A stretch of DNA of 30,874 bases, taken from the NCBI GenBank assembly GCA_049589355.1, contig JBAWAP010000248.1, positions 1-30,874 of the forward strand, written 5' to 3'. This document shows, one piece after another, positions 22,371 to 29,846 of this stretch. A model generated the notes under the pieces. It was not told where the DNA came from. It ran no database searches and saw only the letters and a program-made list of their open reading frames with translations. A program made the position numbers and the translations under genes. This stretch comes from JBAWAP01 sp049589355 (GTDB taxonomy: Bacteria > Chloroflexota > Anaerolineae > VGOG01). Within the stretch, counting starts at the first letter, position 1. Each line of letters starts with the position of its first letter.

Positions 22371-23438
22371 ATGGAACTCAAAATCCAAAGTTCAAAGCTC
22401 AAAATCCGAAAGCCGAAACCCGAAACCTGTGCTGAGCCTGGCCGAAGCATCCGAAATCCAAGCGCAGCTATGCTTCTGCTTGCTGTAGCGGGTACGATAA
22501 TTGGCCTGGTAACACTGTCAAATCAAGCCGAGGGTTCCTACAACTTGCTAACAAACCCCGGCTTTGAAGATGGGTGCAGCTACAGGCTAGACCCCTACGA
22601 ACCCTGGAAGGGGCCTCAGGGCGAATTGTACGTGGCCAATGGTTGGGAGCTATGGTATGATAACCGTGATCAATGCAGGGAGGGCCTCTGCTGCTATAAT
22701 TATCGGCCCGAATACAAACCTGAGGACGGTTACGTTTTTACCGATCCTCAGCGCGTCCGATCGGGCCGGTACGCTCAGAAGTTTTTTACTTTGTACTCCA
22801 CCCACACGGCGGGCCTCTATCAGCGAGTAGCAGTGCCTGAGGGGAGCGAGGTGGAGTTCTCCATCTGGGTGGTGGTGTGGTCCAGCTCGCAAGATAATCC
22901 CCACTACTCAACCCTTCCTGGAAAATACTGGCTCTCAGTGGGCATAGACCCCTACGGCGGCGTTGATCCCTACTCGGATCAGATCATCTGGAGTAATAAA
23001 ATCGAGCACTACGACGAGCACGTACAGCTTTCGGTGGCGGTCGTAGCTCAAGCTGACCACGTGACCGTGTTCACCAAAGCAGCCCCGGAATGGTGCGTTA
23101 AGCACAACGATTCCTACTGGGATGATGCCCGTCTCAGCATCCCCTTGCCGTTCAAGGTTTTCCTGCCCTTGGTCTTCAAGAATCCAACGCCGACTCCAAC
23201 AGCTACCAGCACAGTAACACCAACGCCAACCACTCCCACGCCAACCTACACGCCCACCAACACGCCAACGCCATCGCCAACAGCTACGCCCACGGACACA
23301 CCGACAACCACACCCACACCGACAGCGACGCCCACGGCCACAACCCCGCCTACCGTGACGTCTACTATCACGCCAACAGCCACGCCTACGGCGACGCCCA
23401 CGGTCACACCGACAGCCACCTCTACGCGCGGCGGTTGA
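22371..23438 (+). CDS. Exported protein with carbohydrate-binding-like domain and Thr-Pro tail
   Basis: The 355-residue product starts at 22371 behind a GGAGGGGGAGGGGG ribosome site. Residues 1-32 are basic and encoded by a stutter repeat plus a REP-like palindrome. A hydrophobic segment ('MLLLAVAGTIIGLVTL', about 34-49) then acts as signal or anchor. The folded part opens with 'LLTNPGFEDG', typical of galactose-binding/CBM beta-sandwich domains, and includes four nearby cysteines (CREGLCC, EWC). After 'FKVFLPLVFKN' comes an 80-residue Thr-Pro tail. The last two are hallmarks of extracellular Chloroflexota proteins as I know them. The role is probably surface glycan binding, which is inference. 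It is the only clear plus-strand gene. Confidence 0.82.
   Translation: MELKIQSSKLKIRKPKPETCAEPGRSIRNPSAAMLLLAVAGTIIGLVTLSNQAEGSYNLLTNPGFEDGCSYRLDPYEPWKGPQGELYVANGWELWYDNRDQCREGLCCYNYRPEYKPEDGYVFTDPQRVRSGRYAQKFFTLYSTHTAGLYQRVAVPEGSEVEFSIWVVVWSSSQDNPHYSTLPGKYWLSVGIDPYGGVDPYSDQIIWSNKIEHYDEHVQLSVAVVAQADHVTVFTKAAPEWCVKHNDSYWDDARLSIPLPFKVFLPLVFKNPTPTPTATSTVTPTPTTPTPTYTPTNTPTPSPTATPTDTPTTTPTPTATPTATTPPTVTSTITPTATPTATPTVTPTATSTRGG
22378..22450 (+). repeat. Stutter repeat (TCAAAATC/CGAAACC words) and REP-like palindrome inside a CDS
   Basis: Seven successive 6-8-nt units run from TCAAAATC through CGAAACC (22378-22429). They are followed by TGCTGAGCCTGGCCGAAGCA (about 22430-22449), a degenerate member of the CTGAGC...TCGAAG palindrome family. 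Both are translated in frame into the basic N-terminus of the exported protein. Confidence 0.7.
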
Positions 23439-23468
23439 AGGCAATGTGGCTAGAGGTGGTTCACCTCT

Positions 23469-24116
23469 TTAACTTCGCAGCCTTTTGATCAACTTGGCCC
23501 AGGTGGATACAAGGTGGATCAAGGGACTGGTCAAGTGCCCCACGATTTGCCCCTGGGTGAGGCTGCGCAGGAACCCATCTTTATCATTGAAGACGGGCAT
23601 CTCCACGTAGGCGTGGCCGATCTCACAGGCCAGGTGGGCGTCGCTGCCGGCGCTTGCCAGGAGCCCCCGCTCGCGGGCCAGATCCAGCGCCCGGCGGTTG
23701 TCGGAGGAGAATACGGTGCGGGCGTTGAAAACCTCCAGCAGGTCCACTTGCTCGACGACGGTGAGCAGATTGGCCCGGCCCAGAGCCTCGCGGCGCAGGC
23801 GGTCCAAAGGGTGGGGGATGCCAACCACGCCACCCTGCTCGCGCACGCGGGCGATGGTCTCCTGGAGCGAGAGACCTCTAGGCACCTCCTCTTCCACGAA
23901 GTAAGCGATGACCTCCCCAACGTTGGTTCTGATCTCCTCGCCCACGATAACCAAATCGGGGGCCATCTCCAAAAGAGCCAAGGCCCCCGCAATGGTGTTG
24001 TGATCGGTGATGGCCACTCTATCAATGCCCTGCTTCCGACAGGCCTCGCTCACCTCCTCCAAGGACGTGAGCGAATCTTTAGAGTAGCAAGTGTGGACGT
24101 GGAAGTCAACCTTCAT
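23469..24116 (-). CDS. PHP-domain metal-dependent phosphoesterase
   Basis: The 215-residue protein carries the PHP motifs in order: 'HVHTCYS' (6-12), 'ITDHNT', 'GEEIRT', 'IPHPLDR' and 'GSDAHL'. This is the size of the short PHP proteins (TrpH/YciV-like), which hydrolyse phosphate esters such as 3',5'-nucleotide bisphosphates or ribonucleotide 5' ends. Three histidine/aspartate sites bind metals. It starts 46 nt after the DUF362 gene and is probably cotranscribed with it. The short spacer is occupied by a stutter repeat. Confidence 0.9.
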   Translation of the reverse strand: MKVDFHVHTCYSKDSLTSLEEVSEACRKQGIDRVAITDHNTIAGALALLEMAPDLVIVGEEIRTNVGEVIAYFVEEEVPRGLSLQETIARVREQGGVVGIPHPLDRLRREALGRANLLTVVEQVDLLEVFNARTVFSSDNRRALDLARERGLLASAGSDAHLACEIGHAYVEMPVFNDKDGFLRSLTQGQIVGHLTSPLIHLVSTWAKLIKRLRS

Positions 24117-24137
24117 AATCGCATCCCTGCAGTATTG

Positions 24138-24191
24138 GAGGTTAGAAATTGGAATCCAATTTCTAATTTCTAATTTCTAATTTCCAACCTC
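24138..24191. repeat. Stutter inverted repeat, 7-nt word AATTTCT
   Basis: GAGGTT-AGAAATT-GGAATCC is followed by three AATTTCT units, AATTTCC and AACCTC. The outer ends (GAGGTT/AACCTC) and inner words are complementary. It supplies the last codons and the stop of the DUF362 gene. Confidence 0.8.
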
Positions 24192-25398
24192 TCATTAACC
24201 GCCACAATAATCCCCACAGCAGCCCACCAGCCAGGAGAGCCGCTCCGCCAAGAGCAATGGCTGCCGTCTGGGGCTCGATGCCCGGCATCACTACCTCCCC
24301 GTCACCATAGCTCTTGAAGAGCTGCCCCCACTTGGTCTCCAGAGCCCTCTCCACCCGCTTGCGGCCCACGAAGGGATACCAGTAGACGTTGTGATAGAAG
24401 TTAGAGGCAAGGTAGGACCAGGGCACCAGGGGGGTGCGCAGTAGCAGGTGCTCGAAGGGCTTGAGGGGACCGTGATAGATAGCCTTCTGCCCACGGCTGG
24501 CGAAGGTGTCCTCCTGAATAAAGCCCCAATCCTCGGCCGAGATGTCATATCCCACTATTTCGATGTCTTTAGGGTCGCCCACCCCCAGCCCCAGCTCGTG
24601 GGCCAATCGAATGAACTTGAGAGACATGGGGTCGAAGCCCTGCAGTTTGGCGGAGATGGCATCAATGGCCACCTGGTCCGCCGACGCCAAGATGATGTCC
24701 TTCTCGTGCCAGCGCATGGCTCGGGGGCCCGGCCCGTCGCCGGCAAAAGTGCCGTCCATCACGGCGAAGATGCCTGAATGGATCTCGTGCTGAATAGTCA
24801 GGAGATCTACAATGGCCTCGTCTATGACCGCGTGAGTCCAGTGGCGCTTCTCGGAGAGCAACCCGCCGAAGGCATTCTTAATGGCCCCAGTGATCACGGT
24901 GAAAACGTGGGTTTTGACCGTTGGCAAATGGATGATGTTCTTGCCGATGAACATCCTGGGGATCTTGATCCCCTCGGGGTAGATGCGGTCCAGCACCAGC
25001 AGGGGCGCTTTGGGCTCGTAGGCCATCCACTCCACTTGAGGCTCGTAGAGATGGACGTTCTCCACCCCGTATTGATCCACAATGATCTTCTGCTTGTTGT
25101 TGCGCTCGGCCACGTAGGCGTCAACCACCACGGTGCGATTCTGGGCAGCGATGAGGTCCTGGTAGCCGTCGTCCTGCAGGGTCCTGATCACGCCCTCCAA
25201 TTGCCAGGGTACCGTGGAGCAGGCCGGGTACCAGGTCTGCCAGGAAACGTTGACCTTGAGGATAGTCTCCACATCCCTGGACAGAGCTTCCTGGTAACCT
25301 GCCAGATGCATCAACTGGCGGTAGTCTTCTAACACCGTATCAGGGGTGGTCTTGAGCACGGCTACCTTGCCCCTGCCGGGGAAATCTTTGACGGTCAT
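24163..25398 (-). CDS. DUF362-family protein with C-terminal membrane helix
   Basis: This 411-residue protein shows DUF362 features: 'VNVSWQTWYPACSTVPWQLEGV' with conserved cysteine and proline, 'IIHLPTVKTHVFTVITGAIKN' (the invariant lysine/histidine/asparagine region), 'AVMDGTFAGDGPGPR' and 'ASADQVAIDAISAKL'. The biochemical role of this family is not established; some members have iron-sulfur domains, this one does not. A glycine-rich hydrophobic helix (about 380-402) probably anchors it to the membrane with the main domain inside. GGAGGAGG lies 6 nt before the ATG. The last five residues (LEIRN) and stop come from the inserted stutter repeat, so the native C-terminus may have been altered. 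Confidence 0.87.
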   Translation of the reverse strand: MTVKDFPGRGKVAVLKTTPDTVLEDYRQLMHLAGYQEALSRDVETILKVNVSWQTWYPACSTVPWQLEGVIRTLQDDGYQDLIAAQNRTVVVDAYVAERNNKQKIIVDQYGVENVHLYEPQVEWMAYEPKAPLLVLDRIYPEGIKIPRMFIGKNIIHLPTVKTHVFTVITGAIKNAFGGLLSEKRHWTHAVIDEAIVDLLTIQHEIHSGIFAVMDGTFAGDGPGPRAMRWHEKDIILASADQVAIDAISAKLQGFDPMSLKFIRLAHELGLGVGDPKDIEIVGYDISAEDWGFIQEDTFASRGQKAIYHGPLKPFEHLLLRTPLVPWSYLASNFYHNVYWYPFVGRKRVERALETKWGQLFKSYGDGEVVMPGIEPQTAAIALGGAALLAGGLLWGLLWRLMRGWKLEIRN

Positions 25399-25413
25399 CG
25401 AAATCCTCCTCCA

Positions 25414-25524
25414 GGTTGGTAGGTTGGTAAATTGGTAAATTGGTAGATTGGTAAATTGGTGTCCAACGTACCGATTTACCAGTTTCCCAATCTACCAGTT
25501 TCCCAGTCTACCAGTTTCCCAGCC
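25414..25524. repeat. Stutter inverted repeat, 8-nt word AATTGGTA
   Basis: The left arm has about six units (GGTTGGTA, AATTGGTA, GATTGGTA). The right arm has about eight complementary units (ACCAGTTT, CCCAATCT, ACCGATTT). It fills the gap between the pheT stop and the DUF362 start. The same words recur in the T-box leader at 29762-29846. Confidence 0.85.
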
Positions 25525-28116
25525 TCAAGCCCGCAACTCGGCCCCTAATTCCTTGGCCAGGTGCCGCACGACGTGCGCCTGCACCTTAGCCACTTCGCCA
25601 TCGGTTAGAGTCCGATCCTCGGCCTGGTAGGTCAGGGAGTAAGCCAGGCTTTTCTTGCCAGGCGGGATTGGCTCGCCGCGGTAGAGGTCAAAGAGCCGGA
25701 CGTCCCGCAACAACTGGCCGCCAGAATCGAGTATCGCCCGCCGCACCTCCTCAGCCGACAGGTTCTCGTCCACGACCAGGGCCACGTCCTGCACCACCGC
25801 AGGGAAGCGAGAGATGGGTTGCATGGTGCGCGCCGCACCCACCTGTGACAATAGAGCCTCCAGGTCGAACTCTAACGCGCAGACGGGTTGCGCCGGTAGG
25901 TCAAAAGCCTCCCGTACCAGGGGATGCAGTTCCCCCATCGCGCCCACCACGCCATCCCCACAGCTTACCTGCGCACAGCGGCCCCGATGGAAGGCGGGGT
26001 GTTCGTCCTGCTTGAAGGTCCCTTCCAACCCCAACCCGGCCAGCAGCGCCTCCACCACCCCCTTGAGGTCGTAGAAACCCATGGGCGCGCTGTCCTGCCC
26101 CGCCAGCCACGAACGGACCTCTCGTGGGCCAGTCATCACCATGCCCAGCCGGAGCGGCTCGTCGGGCAGGGTTTGCTCCTCCACCGGCAGGTAAGCTGCG
26201 CCGATCTCGAAGATGGCCACGCGGTCGAGAAAGCGCAGGTTCTCGCGAGTGGTATGTAGCAGAGAGGGAAGCAATGTCTGCCTCAGGTAGGCCCGCTCAG
26301 CCGAGAGGGGATTGAGCACGTGTAGATAGCGAGCCGGATCAGGCGACGCACCTTGGGACCGCAGTTTCCCCTCATCCTCGAGGTTTACCAGCGAGTAGGT
26401 GATGACCTCGTCCAGGCCACAGCCGACCAGGAGGTCACGGATGCGCTCGGTCCTTTCCAGGCGGGGGTTGGCCCGCTGCGGCGGCAGTTCGTCGCGCATG
26501 AGGGTCGTGGGGAAGCGGTCGTAGCCCCAGATGCGCCCCACCTCCTCCACCAGGTCTACGGGCCGCGTGACATCCAGGCGGTGGGAAGGAACTACTACGT
26601 TTAAGGTTTCAGGTTTCAGTGTTTCAGGTTCCCCACTATCTATCGAACCTGAGACCTGGAACCTTGAAACCTGAAACTCCAGGGAGGACAGAATGCGCAC
26701 TATCTCGTCGGTCGGCACTTCGACGCCCAGGGTACGGGCGGCGTAGGCAGTATCGAAGACGACGACCCGCTGCGGCTGGCGGCCGGGGTACAGGTCGCCG
26801 ATGGCGGGGACGACGGTGCCGCCGCCAAGCTCCACCATCAACCAAGCTGCCCGCGCTGCGGCCTTCACTGTCAACTCGGGGTCCACCCGCCGCCCAAACC
26901 GCTGACTCGCATCACTCGTCAGTCCCAGCAGGCGGGAGGTACGGCGGACGTTGAGAAAATGGAAGTTGGCCGATTCCAGAAGGACGTCGGTCGTGGCCTC
27001 AGTGACCTCGCTCTCCAATCCACCCATCACGCCCGCCACTGCCACGGGGCCGCCTCCGTCGGTGATGAGCAACATCTCCTGGTCGAAGGTGCGCAACTCA
27101 CCATCGAGGGTCTCCATCTGCTCGCCGGGGCGGGCGCGGCGCACGATGATTGCCGGAAAGTCATCGCCGGGCCCTTCGGCATCCCCTTCGACCACGCTCA
27201 GGGCAAGGCTCAGGGCAGGCCTGGAGCGCAGGACGTGGTAATCAAAGGCATGCAGCGGTTGCCCCGACTCGAGCATCACGTAGTTGGTGATGTCTACGAC
27301 GTTGTTGATGGGGCGCATTCCAGCGCGGCGCAGCCGCATCTGCATCCAAAATGGGGAAGGCCTCACTTTCACTCCCCGGATGAAGGCCGCCGAGTAGCGC
27401 GGGCACAGGTCAGGGTCGGCGATCTCCAGCGCTAGAAAATCTGGCGTGGAAGTCAGTTCCGCCGGATGCCGCTCCAGCACCTCGAGCACGTCCTGCCTAA
27501 GAGGCAGGTCCAGCAACGCCGCCACCTCGCGGGCGATGCCCAAGACGGAGTACAGGTGGCCGAATGGTCCCTTGATGTCCAACTCCAGCACGGCATCGCC
27601 CAGGTACTCAGCCAGCGGTGTGCCGACGGATGCATCGTCGGGCAGGTAGATGATGTCTTCGTGCTCGTCGGAGAGGCCCAGTTCCTTCTCCGAGCAGACC
27701 ATAGCCCGGGAGGTGATGCCACGGATATTGGCCTTCTTCAGCTTCATGACGCGCCAGCCCTCAGCGTGGCCGTCGTAGAGGTGAGCGCCCTCCATGGCGA
27801 AGGCCACCTTGAGGTGCAAATCGTCCTGACCCCGCATCTCCAGCAGGCTGGGCGGCCCAGCAACGACGACCTCTCGCTCCGGGCCGCCGTACTCCACCTC
27901 AGCCAGCACCAGCCGGTCGGCGTTGGGGTGGTAGTGGACGGCGCGGAGTTCGCCCACCACGATTTTCCCCGCGTCCCAGGGTAGTTCGGCCTCCGGCAGG
28001 CCGACGTACTCGATGGTCTCCACGTCCAGCCCGGCCAGCGTCAGCCGCTCGGCCAGCTCCTTGACAGGGACCGTGATATCCACGTAATCTTTAAGCCAAG
28101 ACAATGGTACTCGCAT
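25525..28116 (-). CDS. pheT: Phenylalanyl-tRNA synthetase beta subunit
   Basis: The 863-residue protein has the standard order: N-terminal B1/tRNA-binding OB fold ('RVPLSWLKDYVDI', 'GKIVVGEL'), B3/B4 editing domain ('RRAGMRPINNVVDITNYVMLE', 'GQPLHAFD', 'ITDGGGPVAVAGVMGG'), B5 ('VPSHRLDVTRPVDLVEEVGRIWGYD'), the core domain and the C-terminal anticodon-binding ferredoxin-like domain ending in 'LTDGEVAKVQAHVVRHL'. It forms the alpha2-beta2 enzyme with PheS. GGAG precedes the ATG. Two stretches are extra to the family and encoded by repeats: about 'RSRPALSLALSVVEGDAEG' after 'HAFDYHVL' in B3, and about 25 residues after 'SSLEF' in B5. Both are in frame. Confidence 0.97.
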   Translation of the reverse strand: MRVPLSWLKDYVDITVPVKELAERLTLAGLDVETIEYVGLPEAELPWDAGKIVVGELRAVHYHPNADRLVLAEVEYGGPEREVVVAGPPSLLEMRGQDDLHLKVAFAMEGAHLYDGHAEGWRVMKLKKANIRGITSRAMVCSEKELGLSDEHEDIIYLPDDASVGTPLAEYLGDAVLELDIKGPFGHLYSVLGIAREVAALLDLPLRQDVLEVLERHPAELTSTPDFLALEIADPDLCPRYSAAFIRGVKVRPSPFWMQMRLRRAGMRPINNVVDITNYVMLESGQPLHAFDYHVLRSRPALSLALSVVEGDAEGPGDDFPAIIVRRARPGEQMETLDGELRTFDQEMLLITDGGGPVAVAGVMGGLESEVTEATTDVLLESANFHFLNVRRTSRLLGLTSDASQRFGRRVDPELTVKAAARAAWLMVELGGGTVVPAIGDLYPGRQPQRVVVFDTAYAARTLGVEVPTDEIVRILSSLEFQVSRFQVSGSIDSGEPETLKPETLNVVVPSHRLDVTRPVDLVEEVGRIWGYDRFPTTLMRDELPPQRANPRLERTERIRDLLVGCGLDEVITYSLVNLEDEGKLRSQGASPDPARYLHVLNPLSAERAYLRQTLLPSLLHTTRENLRFLDRVAIFEIGAAYLPVEEQTLPDEPLRLGMVMTGPREVRSWLAGQDSAPMGFYDLKGVVEALLAGLGLEGTFKQDEHPAFHRGRCAQVSCGDGVVGAMGELHPLVREAFDLPAQPVCALEFDLEALLSQVGAARTMQPISRFPAVVQDVALVVDENLSAEEVRRAILDSGGQLLRDVRLFDLYRGEPIPPGKKSLAYSLTYQAEDRTLTDGEVAKVQAHVVRHLAKELGAELRA
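26599..26680. repeat. Stutter inverted repeat (word GTTTCAG) inserted in the pheT B5 domain
   Basis: GTTTAAG, GTTTCAG, GTTTCAGT, GTTTCAG and GTTCCC are mirrored by GAACCT, GAGACCT, GGAACCTT, GAAACCT and GAAACTCC. The 82-nt hairpin is read in frame as about 25 extra residues between 'ILSSLEF' and 'VVVPSHRLD'. Confidence 0.85.
27172..27222. repeat. REP-like palindrome inserted in the pheT B3 domain
   Basis: On the minus strand CCCTGAGC...TCGAAGGG and an adjacent partial copy (GCCTGCCCTGAGCCTTG) match the common CTGAGC-TCGAAG palindrome also seen at 29627-29677. It is translated in frame as 'PALSLALSVVEGDAEG', a stretch absent from ordinary PheT. Confidence 0.75.
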
Positions 28117-28128
28117 GATACACTCCTT

Positions 28129-28300
28129 TATGAGGGTCAGGCACTAAGGCACTAAGTCACCAAGGCACTGAGGCAATACGGTGTTATTCCTCCGATGATT
28201 GGTCGTCGTGGGCCAAAGCGATATGAGGGTCAGTGGCGGCAAGTTGGCTGCCAGGCTCAGTTTCGCCTTGCTTGCATTATTGCCTCATTGCCTCGTTGTC
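28129..28300. repeat. Stutter inverted repeat (word AGGCACTA) with 12-bp direct repeats, pheS-pheT gap
   Basis: Five 8-nt units (AGGCACTA, AGGCACTA, AGTCACCA, AGGCACTG, AGGCAATA) at 28140-28179 are answered by TATTGCCT, CATTGCCT and CGTTGTC at 28278-28300, which end on the pheS stop codon. TATGAGGGTCAG occurs exactly at 28129-28140 and 28222-28233, bracketing the left arm. Nothing coding is seen in this 182-nt gap. Confidence 0.8.
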
Positions 28301-29321
28301 AAAACTGCCTCAGGAACCGCAGGTCGTTCCCGTAAAACAAGCGGATGTCATCAATGTTGTACTTGACCAGCGCTGGCCGTTCGACGCCAAAGCCAAAAGC
28401 GAAGCCGCTCCACTCGTTGGGGTCGTAGCCGCCGTTTTGCAGCACAACCGGATGCACCATTCCCGCCCCGCACACCTCCAGCCAGCCGCTGTATCTGCAA
28501 ACCCGGCACCCTTCACCACCGCAGAGGATGCAGTCCATGTCGGCCTCGATGCTGGGCTCGGTGAAGGGGAAGTAGGAGCCTCGGATGCGGATGCGGCGGT
28601 CCGGCCCATAGAACCGTCGCGCAAACTCGGTCAGCGTGCCGATCAGGTCGGCCATGGTGATGGCGTGCCCCACTGCCAGCCCCTCCACCTGATAGAACTG
28701 GTGCTCGGCGCGGGCCGTGACCTGCTCGTAGCGGTAGCACTTGCCAGGCAGGATGACACGGATGGGCTCAGGGTAGCGCTCGCGCATCACCCGGATCTGC
28801 CCCGGCGAGGTATGGGTGCGCAGCAAGACTTCGTCGCTGATCCAGAAGGTGTCCCACATATCACGGGCCGGGTGGTGGGGTGGCATGTTCAGCAGCTCGA
28901 AGTTCAGTTCGTCGGTCTCGACGTCGGGGGCCTCGTAGACCTGGAAGCCCATCTCGGCGAAGATAGCGTAGATCTCTCGCAAGGTCTGAGTGCTGAGGTG
29001 CAGCCGCCCCAGGCTGACGGGCCTTCCGGGCAGAGTCACGTCTACCCTCTCTTCCCTCAGTGCCCTCCCAAGCTCCTCGCGCTTGAGAGCTTCGGCCTTA
29101 TCCTTGTAAGCAGCTTCCAAGGCCAGCTTGACCTCGTTGGCCAGCCTCCCCACAGCCGGCCGCTCCTCAGGGGCCAGTTGTCCCACGTTACGCAGGATCT
29201 GATTCAATTCGCTCTTCCTGCCCAAATGCCCGATGCGCCAGCTCTCCAGTTTCTCGGAATCAGAGACCGTCTCCAGGACCTGGAGGGCCTCATCTTTCAG
29301 TGCACGTAGCTTTTGCAACAT
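28299..29321 (-). CDS. pheS: Phenylalanyl-tRNA synthetase alpha subunit
   Basis: This 340-residue catalytic subunit charges tRNA-Phe together with PheT. It has the N-terminal coiled coil, then 'HPLTQ'-equivalent 'HLSTQTLREIYAIFAEMGF' (class II motif 1 region), 'PPHHPARDMWDTF', motif 2 'LPGKCYRYEQVTARAEHQFYQVEGL', a C-x2-C-x4-C-x2-C segment ('CILCGGEGCRVC') and motif 3 'GFGVERPALVKYNIDDIR'. The length is normal. GGAG stands 6 nt before the ATG. It is the first gene of pheST, with a T-box leader upstream. Confidence 0.97.
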   Translation of the reverse strand: MLQKLRALKDEALQVLETVSDSEKLESWRIGHLGRKSELNQILRNVGQLAPEERPAVGRLANEVKLALEAAYKDKAEALKREELGRALREERVDVTLPGRPVSLGRLHLSTQTLREIYAIFAEMGFQVYEAPDVETDELNFELLNMPPHHPARDMWDTFWISDEVLLRTHTSPGQIRVMRERYPEPIRVILPGKCYRYEQVTARAEHQFYQVEGLAVGHAITMADLIGTLTEFARRFYGPDRRIRIRGSYFPFTEPSIEADMDCILCGGEGCRVCRYSGWLEVCGAGMVHPVVLQNGGYDPNEWSGFAFGFGVERPALVKYNIDDIRLFYGNDLRFLRQF

Positions 29322-29372
29322 TTTTCGCTCCTTTCATCATCAAGTGGCCTTCCTCTTGGGTGTTGCTGCTGT

Positions 29373-29457
29373 GTCATTGCGAGCGACCGTAGGGAGCGAA
29401 GCAATCCCCTCCGTCGCGGGTTGGAGATTGCTTCGTCGCTTCGCTCCTCGCAATGAC
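29373..29457. repeat. 85-bp palindromic element GTCATTGCGAG...CTCGCAATGAC
   Basis: The outer 11 nt (GTCATTGCGAG / CTCGCAATGAC) and inner GGAGCGAAGCAATC / GATTGCTTCG parts are complementary. This is a widespread bacterial palindromic repeat type, from memory. It lies in the pheS leader between the T-box terminator and the pheS ribosome site. Confidence 0.85.
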
Positions 29458-29525
29458 AAATGACAAAAGCAGCTCATTTTAGTGCAACAACACTTCACAG
29501 AGAGACCACCCATCATCAGCAATAC

Positions 29526-29568
29526 CAAAAACGGTTGCTCGCTTCGTCAGGGACGAAGCTGCAACCGT
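29526..29568 (-). terminator. T-box-controlled intrinsic terminator upstream of pheS
   Basis: ACGGTTGC + GCTTCGTC (29531-29548) pair with GACGAAGC + GCAACCGT (29552-29568), a 16-bp two-part stem with a 3-nt loop. On the minus strand it is followed by five T's. The antiterminator bases of the T-box lie immediately upstream. Confidence 0.9.
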
Positions 29569-29626
29569 CATGCTCCGTGGTACCACCCTGTTTGGCCCCT
29601 AACAGGCCCTCTCATCACCGGCGGCC

Positions 29627-29677
29627 ACCGTTCGGCTGAGCGTTCGACAGGCATGTCCTGAGCGAAGTCGAAGGGCT
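29627..29677. repeat. REP-like palindrome inside the T-box leader
   Basis: ACCGTTCGGCTGAGC followed by TTCGACAGGCATGTCCTGAG and CGAAGTCGAAGGGCT. It is the same family as the insert in pheT at 27172-27222 and shares ACCGTTCGGCTGAG with 9180-9193. Confidence 0.75.
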
Positions 29678-29761
29678 CACCATGCAGCTCACGCCGAAGC
29701 CTTGTCAGGTGGCTTACCAGTTGCCCCGCTAACGGTGGGCCTCCGGAGCAAGCTAGTGAGA

Positions 29762-29846
29762 GTGGTAAATTGGGAAACTGGTAGATTGGTGAATCAGTGG
29801 GCCGATGTCCCAATTTACCAATCTACCAATGTACCAGTCTACCAAC
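29762..29846. repeat. Stutter inverted repeat (word GGTAAATT) inside the T-box leader
   Basis: GTGGTAAATTGGGAAACTGG and GTAGATTGGTG are mirrored by CCCAATTTACC, AATCTACC and AGTCTACC. The words match those at 25414-25524, the only two loci here that share a word. It forms an extra hairpin between stem I and the antiterminator. Confidence 0.85.

Noticed and set aside
23190..23430. Repetitive tract that might suggest a CRISPR or tandem-repeat array
   Set aside because: It is the Thr-Pro codon run (ACN CCN) of the exported protein; there are no equal repeats with unique spacers.
25414..25524. Stutter repeat considered as a CRISPR remnant
   Set aside because: The units are 8 nt, degenerate and inverted about a centre, with no spacers and no cas genes in the window.
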